DNA of 5,047 bases. Origin: Thermoplasmata archaeon. Lineage in GTDB: Archaea; Thermoplasmatota; Thermoplasmata; UBA10834. The notes under the pieces are model-generated. The model was not told where the DNA came from. It did not search any database and saw only the letters and a list, made by a program, of their open reading frames with translations. Position numbers and translations under genes: made by a program. The stretch is taken from NCBI GenBank assembly GCA_022865445.1, contig JALHSX010000332.1:1-5047 (forward strand). Direction: 5' to 3'. Of the stretch, positions 1 to 5,047 are shown in pieces (position 1 is the first letter of the stretch; every line of letters starts with the position of its first letter).

Positions 1-171
1 AGGTTTTCCAAGGCACCGAAGAAGGGCTCCGGCATGGGACTGCACATCGTGATGACTCTCTCAAAGAGGTATCGTGGGAGAGTCTGGGTAGAGGACAGGG
101 TAAAGGGAGACCACACTCAAGGAGCGGTCTTCAAGATACAGTTGCCGAGCCTGGAGCCACCGCTGTCCTAG
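1..171 (+). CDS. Sensor histidine kinase, C-terminal end of the HATPase domain (5' truncated)
   Basis: Only the last 56 codons are present, open from base 1 and ending in TAG at 169-171. The peptide carries the G2 ATP-lid/binding box GSGMGLHIV (visible residues 9-17), then RVWVEDRV (27-34) and GAVFKIQLP (41-49). This is the usual order at the end of the GHKL ATPase domain of two-component sensor kinases, where the domain binds ATP and phosphorylates the kinase's own histidine. The RVWVEDRV..GD...GA.F pattern resembles PAS-containing kinases that are abundant in archaea. The sensor part, the H-box and any membrane segments lie outside the window, so the signal sensed is unknown. The gene is convergent with the phzF-like gene and shares its CTAG stop. 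Other GHKL ATPases (MutL, gyrase) are much less likely because the box and the short tail fit kinases best. Confidence 0.85.
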   Translation, partial: RFSKAPKKGSGMGLHIVMTLSKRYRGRVWVEDRVKGDHTQGAVFKIQLPSLEPPLS

Positions 172-1094
172 AGATAGGCGGTTCCATCCATCATGTGGAC
201 TACCGAGCCGCCCACTCTGACAGACTCGATTCCGCCGTCATTGGCTGTCCGAACCTCGATTGCTATCTTGCTAGGCCGGCCGATCTCGTAGCCCTGCTCG
301 TTCGTCATCTTGGTGACCCTGTTGACTGGGATGAGTCTCTTCTTGACGAGGTAGGCACCTAGGCATCCACTTGCGCTTCCTGTCGCAGGGTCCTCGACTA
401 CGTTTCTAGATACCAAGGAGAGTCCCCGCGAGTGCGTGGTCGACTTCGGGTCGATGGGATCGAGGCACGTCACATAGAGATCGGCGATGTTGTTCGGAAG
501 ATTCTTTCTCAGGTCCGCGAACGCTGCTGCGTTCCCCGACGCTTTCTCGACAACCCTTCGAGTCTTCACAGGCACGATTATCCACGGCAGCCCAGTGGAT
601 ACATACTGCGGAGGCGCATCGCCGAGTCGGAGGTCCGACTCAGAGAGCGATAATGCATCAGCTATCAGGCCAGTGTCATCGATGACGGGACCAAATTCGG
701 GCTTGTTCTGCACGGTGACTATCCTGCTGACAACGCCTTTTGAAGAGTATATCTCGACGGGCATCACGCCCGCCTTCACTTCCATCTTCACCGTGGTCAT
801 GGGACTCTTCAGCTTGATCCTGCCCTCCTTCGCGAGGACATAGAATGTGCCGATCGTCGGGTGGCCAGCGTAGGGTATCTCCATGTCTGGCACGAATATC
901 CGCACTCTGAAGTCCGCCCCGGAGCCGGGCGTTGGGGGGACCACGAAGGTCGTCTCTGAGAGGTTCATCTCCATGGCCAGAAGCTGCATCTCTCTTGGAG
1001 TCAGTTTCTTCGCGTCTGGGAACACCGCAAGAGGGTTGCCCCCGAACGGCTTGTTCGCGAAGACATCGACTCGAACAAATCTTGCCTTCTTCAT
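168..1094 (-). CDS. PhzF family isomerase/epimerase
   Basis: A 308-aa protein of the phenazine biosynthesis PhzF-like fold, which has two similar halves with the active site between them; about 260-310 aa is usual. Visible family motifs are VDVFANKPFGGNPLAVF (9-25), MNLSETTFV (43-51) with Glu47 at the place of the catalytic acid of PhzF, PYAGHPTIG (74-82), EDPATGSASG (234-243) and VGGSV (294-298). The protein looks intact and probably cytosolic. Family members isomerise or epimerise small acids, as PhzF does in phenazine synthesis; this one's substrate is unknown and no phenazine genes are nearby. I chose the ATG at 1094 because MKKARFVRVDVF matches the usual N-terminus. A GTG at 1115 would add seven residues and overlap the iorB stop as GTGA. 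Neither start has a clear Shine-Dalgarno, so coupling to iorB translation is likely. It is last in the apparent iorA-iorB-phzF operon and ends in TAG inside the shared CTAG. Confidence 0.9.
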   Translation of the reverse strand: MKKARFVRVDVFANKPFGGNPLAVFPDAKKLTPREMQLLAMEMNLSETTFVVPPTPGSGADFRVRIFVPDMEIPYAGHPTIGTFYVLAKEGRIKLKSPMTTVKMEVKAGVMPVEIYSSKGVVSRIVTVQNKPEFGPVIDDTGLIADALSLSESDLRLGDAPPQYVSTGLPWIIVPVKTRRVVEKASGNAAAFADLRKNLPNNIADLYVTCLDPIDPKSTTHSRGLSLVSRNVVEDPATGSASGCLGAYLVKKRLIPVNRVTKMTNEQGYEIGRPSKIAIEVRTANDGGIESVRVGGSVVHMMDGTAYL

Positions 1095-1111
1095 GTGATC
1101 GAAACCGAAAG

Positions 1112-1756
1112 TCACTTTTTACACTTAACTATGTTGCAGAGATGTTCGTACGCAGCAGCCTTTCCGAGGTCGAATGCCTTGAGGTTCACATCGACGGCCT
1201 TCTTTGGGACATTATCCGAGATCGACTTCTTCAGCGACGCCTCAGGCACAGGAAATGCTTCCAGGGTGCTGAGCGCCCCCAGCATGACCATGTTCTCCGT
1301 CAGCGGGTTCCCGGCTTTCCTCGCGATGCCGAGAGCGTCGACGACTGCGATCTTGTCGGTGACCTGCGACAGCTTGGCCTTGACATCCTCGACCGTCAAG
1401 TACTTCGCGGCCTTGTCCTTCATGTGCGCCCGTGTCTCGATTATCGGATGCTGCACCCTCGAGTTCATCAGTACGACTCCGCCAGGCCTCAGATACTCCA
1501 CGTACCTGAGCGCCTCCAACGCGTCCAGCGTGAGAATCGCGTCGGCGCCTCCGATGGGTATCAAGGGCGACCGGATGTCCTCTCCTATCCTCATATGTAC
1601 GTTAATAGACCCGCTCCTCTGAGACAGGCCGTGCTGCTCGCCCGTGAGAGCGCGCATCCCTGCGAGAGCACACGCAGAGCCAATCACGTTCGAAAGGAGG
1701 ATCAAACCCTGGCCTCCAACACCCGCCATGTAGACACTGAACTCCTTGCCCGCCAT
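1112..1756 (-). CDS. iorB: Indolepyruvate:ferredoxin oxidoreductase, beta subunit
   Basis: A 214-aa protein of the 2-oxoacid:acceptor oxidoreductase gamma-domain family, full length for IorB (about 190-220 aa). It shows the N-terminal glycine-rich motif GVGGQG (12-17), the IorB signature EQHGLSQRSGS (40-50), and NPLTENMVMLGAL (150-162) near the C-terminal third. With IorA it forms the cytosolic enzyme that converts indolepyruvate and other arylpyruvates plus CoA to the aryl-acetyl-CoA, CO2 and reduced ferredoxin. The ATG lies one base after the iorA TGA stop. Its ribosome binding site, AGGGAGGG on the minus strand, is inside the last iorA codons and its GGAGG core is 9 nt from the start, so the two subunits are surely co-transcribed and probably translationally coupled. 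The alternative, the gamma subunit of another 2-oxoacid oxidoreductase such as KorC or PorC, is less likely given the fused-type alpha subunit next door. Confidence 0.93.
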   Translation of the reverse strand: MAGKEFSVYMAGVGGQGLILLSNVIGSACALAGMRALTGEQHGLSQRSGSINVHMRIGEDIRSPLIPIGGADAILTLDALEALRYVEYLRPGGVVLMNSRVQHPIIETRAHMKDKAAKYLTVEDVKAKLSQVTDKIAVVDALGIARKAGNPLTENMVMLGALSTLEAFPVPEASLKKSISDNVPKKAVDVNLKAFDLGKAAAYEHLCNIVKCKK

Positions 1757-1757
1757 C

Positions 1758-3641
1758 TCACTCGCCCTCCCTCAGCTTGATCGACCCGAACGGACAGAGC
1801 TTGGCGCACACGTCGCATCTGTCGCAGAGCTCCTTCGTGATGAGCGCCTTCCTGTCGCTGTCATCAATCGAGATTGCGGGGCAGTAGAAGTCCCGGATGC
1901 AGGTGTAGGGCCGTTTGCAGACATCCTTGTCCACCTTGTTGGTCAGGATGGCCTCACCTTTCCTGCGCTTGTTCCTGTCGGCATACAATGCGCACGCCCG
2001 TCTCGATATGATCACGTTTGGTCCCTTCCTCGAAAGCGCCTCCTTGATCGGACCTACCGCGGCCTTGACCTGGTACGGATCGACGATGGTTATGTCGGTC
2101 AATCCCATCCCTTTGATGACATCTTCAAGAACCAGTGGCTTCGCGGGCTGTCCTCCGGCATTGTAGTCCCTTCCAGGGTCGGGCTGCTGGCCTGTCATCG
2201 CGGTGACTTCGTTGTCCAATATGACTAGCGTGAAATCGTCATTGTGATGAATGGCGTTCACCAGCCCTGGCATTCCAGCATGCCAGAATGTGGAGTCTCC
2301 GATCATCGCTATGACCTTTTCCTGTGCACCGTACTGCATGCCGGCGGCCACGCCCAAGCACGCTCCCATGCTCAGAAGCGAATCTCCGTAGTTGATCGGG
2401 TCGAGGAAGCTCATCGAGTAGCATCCGATGTCGGTCGAAAGTATGTGCTTCAAACCTTTCGTTGCCTGCTTGAGCGCGTATAATGTCGCCCTGTGCGGGC
2501 ATCCAGGACAGAATGTCGGAGGCCTATCCTCGAGACCCTTCTTCAGTTCCTTCGCCTTGGCCATGATGGCATCGTAGTCGACCGGAGGTTTGAGACCGAG
2601 GATCTTCGCCATCGCGTCCACGACGATGTTGGGGTTGTACTCGAGTGATTCGCTGAAATGCCCAGTCCATTTGCCGAATATCTTGACACTTGGATTGGCG
2701 TCCTTGGCGATTGCTGTGACATGCAGTTCGAGATATGGCTGCAGCTCCTCGACTATGATCACTGTCTTCAGCTTCTTCAAGAAGCTGCCGATGAGCTTCT
2801 TCGGCAGAGGATAGGTTGTTCCGAGCTTGAGGATCGAAGGTTCTATCCCTAGGATCTTCGCGGCATCCACCGCATAGTTGTAGCCGGCTCCACTGGTGAC
2901 TATCCCGAGATCAGAGCCAGTTTCCCTCACCGTGTTGAGGTCTGAGGATTCGAACTCCTCTTCGATCTTCTTCGTCCTCTCGAGCAGCTCGTGCTTGAAC
3001 TTCCTGGCGGACTCCGCGACCGTTACGAACCTTCCGGGCGGGTGCGTCCAGGGGATCTTCTGGAAAGGTTTCCTGTCAAGCTTCTCCAGGTCCACGATGC
3101 CGCTCTGGTGGTTGACTCTGGTGGTCGTGCGCATCATGACGGGCACGCCGTACTTTTCCGACAGGGCGAACGCCCTCTTCACCATCATCTTCGCTTCCAC
3201 GGGGTCGGAGGGCTCGATCATGGGTATGTAGGCGTTCGGGCCGAACGACCGACCGTCCTGCTCCGATTGGGAGGAGTGCGCGTGCGGATCGTCCGCCACC
3301 ACGATAACCATGCCTCCTTTGACGCCGGTGTATGACAGGGAGAAGAACGAGTCGGAGGCGACATTCATGCCCACGCTCTTCATCGCAGTCATCGATCGAA
3401 GCCCGACCATCGACGCGCCAGCGCAAGTCTCCAGAGCGACCTTCTCGTTGATCGAGATCTCCATCTTGTAGTCGAACTTGGGCGACACCTCGGACAGAGT
3501 GTCGAGTATCTCCGTCGTCGGCGAACCCGGATACTCCGAGATGACCTTGACATCCGCCTCGATGGCCCCGCGAACGATGGCCTCGTTGCAGATCATGAAT
3601 GCCTTCCCAGGACCGTCCCTGACCACGTCTTCCGCCACCAT
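1758..3641 (-). CDS. iorA: Indolepyruvate:ferredoxin oxidoreductase, alpha subunit (TPP and Fe-S)
   Basis: A 627-aa protein, the usual length for IorA. Domains in order: a pyrimidine-binding TPP domain at about 15-190 with EYPGSPTTE (36-44), NEKVALE (65-71) and DDPHAHSSQSEQDGR (117-131); a transketolase C-like domain at about 240-345; a pyrophosphate-binding TPP domain at about 375-550 with FCPGCPHR (377-384), GDSTFWHAG (448-456) and DNEVTAMTGQQ (476-486); and a C-terminal two-cluster ferredoxin domain at about 570-625. The second Fe-S motif is complete (Cys606, 609, 612, 616). The first has Cys575, 581 and 587 but Pro578 where the second Cys is expected. The enzyme decarboxylates arylpyruvates from aromatic amino acid breakdown and reduces ferredoxin in the cytosol. 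The ATG at 3641 was chosen for its AGGAGGT ribosome binding site 7 nt upstream. A TTG at 3737 would add 32 residues that do not look like IorA. It is the first gene of the apparent operon with iorB and the phzF-like gene. Confidence 0.95.
   Translation of the reverse strand: MVAEDVVRDGPGKAFMICNEAIVRGAIEADVKVISEYPGSPTTEILDTLSEVSPKFDYKMEISINEKVALETCAGASMVGLRSMTAMKSVGMNVASDSFFSLSYTGVKGGMVIVVADDPHAHSSQSEQDGRSFGPNAYIPMIEPSDPVEAKMMVKRAFALSEKYGVPVMMRTTTRVNHQSGIVDLEKLDRKPFQKIPWTHPPGRFVTVAESARKFKHELLERTKKIEEEFESSDLNTVRETGSDLGIVTSGAGYNYAVDAAKILGIEPSILKLGTTYPLPKKLIGSFLKKLKTVIIVEELQPYLELHVTAIAKDANPSVKIFGKWTGHFSESLEYNPNIVVDAMAKILGLKPPVDYDAIMAKAKELKKGLEDRPPTFCPGCPHRATLYALKQATKGLKHILSTDIGCYSMSFLDPINYGDSLLSMGACLGVAAGMQYGAQEKVIAMIGDSTFWHAGMPGLVNAIHHNDDFTLVILDNEVTAMTGQQPDPGRDYNAGGQPAKPLVLEDVIKGMGLTDITIVDPYQVKAAVGPIKEALSRKGPNVIISRRACALYADRNKRRKGEAILTNKVDKDVCKRPYTCIRDFYCPAISIDDSDRKALITKELCDRCDVCAKLCPFGSIKLREGE
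1765..1772 (-). promoter_or_regulatory. Shine-Dalgarno of iorB inside the end of iorA
   Basis: The minus strand reads AGGGAGGG over the last codons of iorA. The GGAGG core is 9 nt from the iorB ATG at 1756. It supports that start and coupled expression of the two subunits. Confidence 0.7.
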
Positions 3642-3648
3642 ACAACCA

Positions 3649-3655
3649 ACCTCCT
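3649..3655 (-). promoter_or_regulatory. Strong Shine-Dalgarno of iorA
   Basis: The minus strand reads AGGAGGT, ending 7 nt before the ATG at 3641. It decides the start of iorA at 3641 over the upstream TTG at 3737, and it implies a transcript with a leader rather than a leaderless one. Confidence 0.8.
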
Positions 3656-3688
3656 GTTCCTGTCCCCTCCACTGAGCGTCGAAGGGGC

Positions 3689-3695
3689 TAATTGT
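3689..3695 (-). promoter_or_regulatory. Weak TATA-like element before iorA
   Basis: The minus strand reads ACAATTA in an A-rich patch (CAAACACAATTAG). Its centre is about 51 nt from the iorA ATG. An archaeal start site about 25 nt downstream would give a leader of roughly 25 nt that contains the Shine-Dalgarno. The match to a TATA box is poor, so this is only a candidate. Confidence 0.25.
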
Positions 3696-3707
3696 GTTTG
3701 TGATGAC

Positions 3708-3732
3708 CGGCGGTGGGATTGTCGTTCCGCCG
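3708..3732. repeat. GC-rich inverted repeat between the PH-domain gene and iorA
   Basis: CGGCGG (3708-3713) and CCGCCG (3727-3732) are perfect 6-bp arms around a 13-nt loop. They lie in the 117-nt gap at 3642-3758, downstream of the PH-domain gene and upstream of iorA. No T-run follows on the minus strand, so it is not a classic intrinsic terminator. It could be a transcript hairpin, an operator or chance. A second, weaker pair, CCCCT (3664-3668) and AGGGG (3683-3687), lies nearer to iorA. Nothing else is evident in this gap. Confidence 0.35.
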
Positions 3733-3758
3733 AACAAATCAGGTGGCGAGGGCAGGTC

Positions 3759-4322
3759 TTACTTCGCTTTGACGCGTACGTCCATGACTTCCTGGATCTT
3801 CCTTCTGACGCGGAACGGGTCCGGGACGGCCTCCCAGACTACATCACCCTTCCTTCCGCTCGACAACCCCTGGGTCGAGAACACTATGGTCCCGTATCCC
3901 ATGGCCCGCTTCCCGAGCGACTGCGCCATGTCCACATTCGTGATCATCGTCAGGGGGATGTCCTCGTAGTTCTTGCTCAGGATACCACGCTGCGTGATGA
4001 TCCTCTCGTCAGTAGCGGCGTACACAGTGCTACCCCACTTCAGCCAGCGGTAGGAGAAGAAGGTCGTCGCAAGCACGAATATCACGCCGAAGGCGTATCG
4101 GATATAGTCGCCGTTGCTGCCATCGAGGTAATCGCTCAGATAGGGTATCGAAGGCGCCTCAGGTATCCATTTCCAGACGAAGATCACCAGCGCAACCAGC
4201 GCGACTATCAGTGAGGCAGCCGCGGCCTTCATGTACAGCCAAGCGCTCGGGCGTGTCTCGAAAACAACCCTCTCGTCGCTAGACAACATCTTTTTTGCAA
4301 TAAGCTTAGCTTTCCTCGCCAT
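3759..4322 (-). CDS. Small membrane protein with a bacterial-type PH domain (bPH_2/DUF304-like)
   Basis: A 187-aa protein. A basic, short cytoplasmic start with SSDERVVFETRPS (14-26) matches the lead-in seen before bPH_2 domains. Two hydrophobic segments follow, at about 33-50 and 75-93, separated by a short loop with several acidic residues. The PH-like domain spans about 97-180 and begins with TVYAATDERIITQRGILSK (99-117), the family's hallmark 'T..RI....G...' stretch. It then has IPLTMITNVDMAQS (122-135) and GYGTIVFST (142-150). The family is membrane-bound; roles are mostly undefined and no catalytic residues are apparent. The ATG at 4322 follows a candidate TATA box, with only a weak AGGG as possible ribosome binding site. 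It lies 37 nt after the YyaL-like gene and 117 nt before iorA, both on the same strand, so it may be transcribed on its own or with the upstream gene. Confidence 0.82.
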   Translation of the reverse strand: MARKAKLIAKKMLSSDERVVFETRPSAWLYMKAAAASLIVALVALVIFVWKWIPEAPSIPYLSDYLDGSNGDYIRYAFGVIFVLATTFFSYRWLKWGSTVYAATDERIITQRGILSKNYEDIPLTMITNVDMAQSLGKRAMGYGTIVFSTQGLSSGRKGDVVWEAVPDPFRVRRKIQEVMDVRVKAK

Positions 4323-4355
4323 GGCAAGCCCTGGACGATGTTATGATGTTCCGGG

Positions 4356-4362
4356 ATATTTA
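4356..4362 (-). promoter_or_regulatory. Candidate archaeal TATA box for the PH-domain gene
   Basis: The minus strand reads TAAATAT, in G+C-rich surroundings, and overlaps the TAA stop of the upstream gene. Its centre is 37 nt before the ATG at 4322. Archaeal transcription starts about 25 nt after the box, so the leader would be about 10-12 nt. Spacing and composition fit. The element upstream (BRE position) is not strongly purine-rich. Confidence 0.45.
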
Positions 4363-5047
4363 GACTTGACTGGACTGGATTGATGACAACCTTGCGACGA
4401 GGTCCTTGCTATCAGCAATCTCCCCCGAGCAACCAGAGGTCGTGCAAACGACCGCGAAGGGCCGTCCATCTGGTCCACGCCGCACTCCATCCTCGCGGGC
4501 CATCATGACAATCACTCCTGGGTTCGGGATATCCTTGGCGGCGAGCCAGAGGTCGCTCTCCAAGGCATCGTTGGCCTCGTGATCGTGTATCTCGACGCTC
4601 ATCGGACCTCTCTCGAGGGCCCACCAAGCAGAGATGTAGGGCGCTGCGAATAGGCCATGCGCCTCGACTTCCTTTGAAGTGAAAGATCTTAGGATCTCCC
4701 ATGCGCTTTCGATGTGGCTTGCATCGTGGGATGCCATGGCGTAAGACGCCAACGCCATGGACCATTTCGAGTTCTCCACGAGCGGTCTTCGAGTGTTCGC
4801 GAGTTCGCCGATCTCATCCTCGTTCTTCATGACATCCGCATAGCCACCGTCAGGGTCGGCGAAGGCCTTGTGCACTCCTTCCAACAGGCGCGCCGCGATC
4901 TCCAGAGGCTGTTCGTCTCGGGAGAGTTCGGGGACCGCGAGCAGCGACTCGAAGAATGAAACCTGGTCTGCGAACAGGTACGTCTCCTGTCCTTCGAGAT
5001 GCCTGACCAGGCCGATCTGCGGGTTCCATAGCTGCCGGATCGTGTAG
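4360..5047 (-). CDS. YyaL/DUF255-type (COG1331) thioredoxin-domain protein, C-terminal part (5' truncated)
   Basis: The frame is open from the TAA at 4360-4362 to the right edge, giving 228 visible residues; the start lies beyond the window. A TTG at 4884 is an internal codon, since coding continues through it. Family-like features are YLFADQVSFFESLLAV (23-38), PDGGYADV (65-72), PLVENSKWSMALASYAMA (88-105) and the terminal segment FAVVCTTSGCSGEIADSKDLV (197-217). In that last segment Cys201 and Cys206 match the C-x4-C ending typical of COG1331 proteins. These are usually about 600-700 aa, with an N-terminal thioredoxin-like domain and a C-terminal helical barrel like six-hairpin glycosidases; the thioredoxin part is not visible here. 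Their function is poorly known. The usual SGNS-like segment appears only as VENSKWS. Another alpha-helical barrel protein is possible. It is probably transcribed leftward toward the PH-domain gene, 37 nt away. Confidence 0.68.
   Translation of the reverse strand, partial: YTIRQLWNPQIGLVRHLEGQETYLFADQVSFFESLLAVPELSRDEQPLEIAARLLEGVHKAFADPDGGYADVMKNEDEIGELANTRRPLVENSKWSMALASYAMASHDASHIESAWEILRSFTSKEVEAHGLFAAPYISAWWALERGPMSVEIHDHEANDALESDLWLAAKDIPNPGVIVMMAREDGVRRGPDGRPFAVVCTTSGCSGEIADSKDLVARLSSIQSSQV

Noticed and set aside
1095..1115. GTG start at 1115 for the phzF-like gene
   Set aside because: It would give a GTGA overlap with iorB, which is attractive, but the family N-terminus begins at the ATG at 1094. 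Neither start has a Shine-Dalgarno, so the longer form is kept only as an alternative.
932..1780. Plus-strand open frame of 282 codons opposite phzF and iorB
   Set aside because: It lies antisense to two genes with clear family motifs, crosses their junction, has Arg/Leu/His-rich low-information translation and resembles no known protein. It is a shadow of G+C-rich coding on the other strand.
3076..3672. Minus-strand open frame of 198 codons inside iorA in another frame
   Set aside because: Its translation is Arg/Gly/His-rich and matches no family. iorA's own frame shows strong TPP-domain motifs over the same bases.
3708..3732. Intrinsic terminator for the PH-domain gene
   Set aside because: The GC-rich arms are real but no T-run follows on the minus strand, and archaeal termination usually relies on oligo-T rather than a hairpin. 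It is listed only as an inverted repeat.
3642..3737. N-terminal extension of iorA from a TTG at 3737
   Set aside because: The 32 extra residues (with PPP and Gln-rich stretches) do not resemble an IorA start, while the ATG at 3641 has a near-perfect Shine-Dalgarno at ideal spacing.
4360..4884. Complete 174-aa gene starting at the TTG at 4884
   Set aside because: The frame remains open upstream to the window edge with family-like sequence (YLFADQVSFFESLLAV), so the TTG is an internal Leu codon and the gene is truncated by the window.

Overview
The window reads as a piece of an archaeal chromosome, probably a euryarchaeal or Thermoplasmatota-type lineage with mid-to-high G+C. This is inference from three things: an IorAB-type 2-oxoacid:ferredoxin oxidoreductase, a PAS-kinase-like HATPase tail of a style common in archaeal sensor kinases, and an A/T-rich TATA-like box placed correctly ahead of one gene in G+C-rich DNA. 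Strong Shine-Dalgarno sequences precede iorA and iorB but not the other genes. I saw no mobile element, tRNA, rRNA, CRISPR array or prophage signal.

Layout. Bases 1-171 (+) are the 3' end of a sensor histidine kinase gene. It converges tail to tail on a leftward block, and both stop codons sit in one palindromic CTAG (168-171). The leftward block, read right to left from 3641 to 168, is iorA, iorB and a phzF-family gene. They are tightly packed (a 1-nt gap, then either a 17-nt gap or a 4-nt overlap) and look like one operon. A 117-nt gap (3642-3758) with a GC-rich inverted repeat and a strong ribosome binding site separates iorA from a leftward gene for a small two-pass membrane protein with a bacterial-type PH domain. 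Upstream of that, running off the right edge, is the C-terminal third or so of a YyaL/DUF255 (COG1331)-type protein.

How the genes may work together. IorA and IorB form the indolepyruvate (arylpyruvate):ferredoxin oxidoreductase. It oxidatively decarboxylates arylpyruvates, made by transamination of aromatic amino acids, to aryl-acetyl-CoA, with electrons going to ferredoxin. The co-transcribed PhzF-like enzyme belongs to an isomerase/epimerase family and could act on a related small acid, but its substrate cannot be read from sequence. The PH-domain protein and the YyaL-like protein have no evident link to this pathway.

The most notable details are a non-canonical first Fe-S motif in the ferredoxin domain of IorA (Pro where the second Cys is expected), the iorAB-phzF gene order, and the shared CTAG double stop. 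I do not see convincing evidence of a wholly new system.
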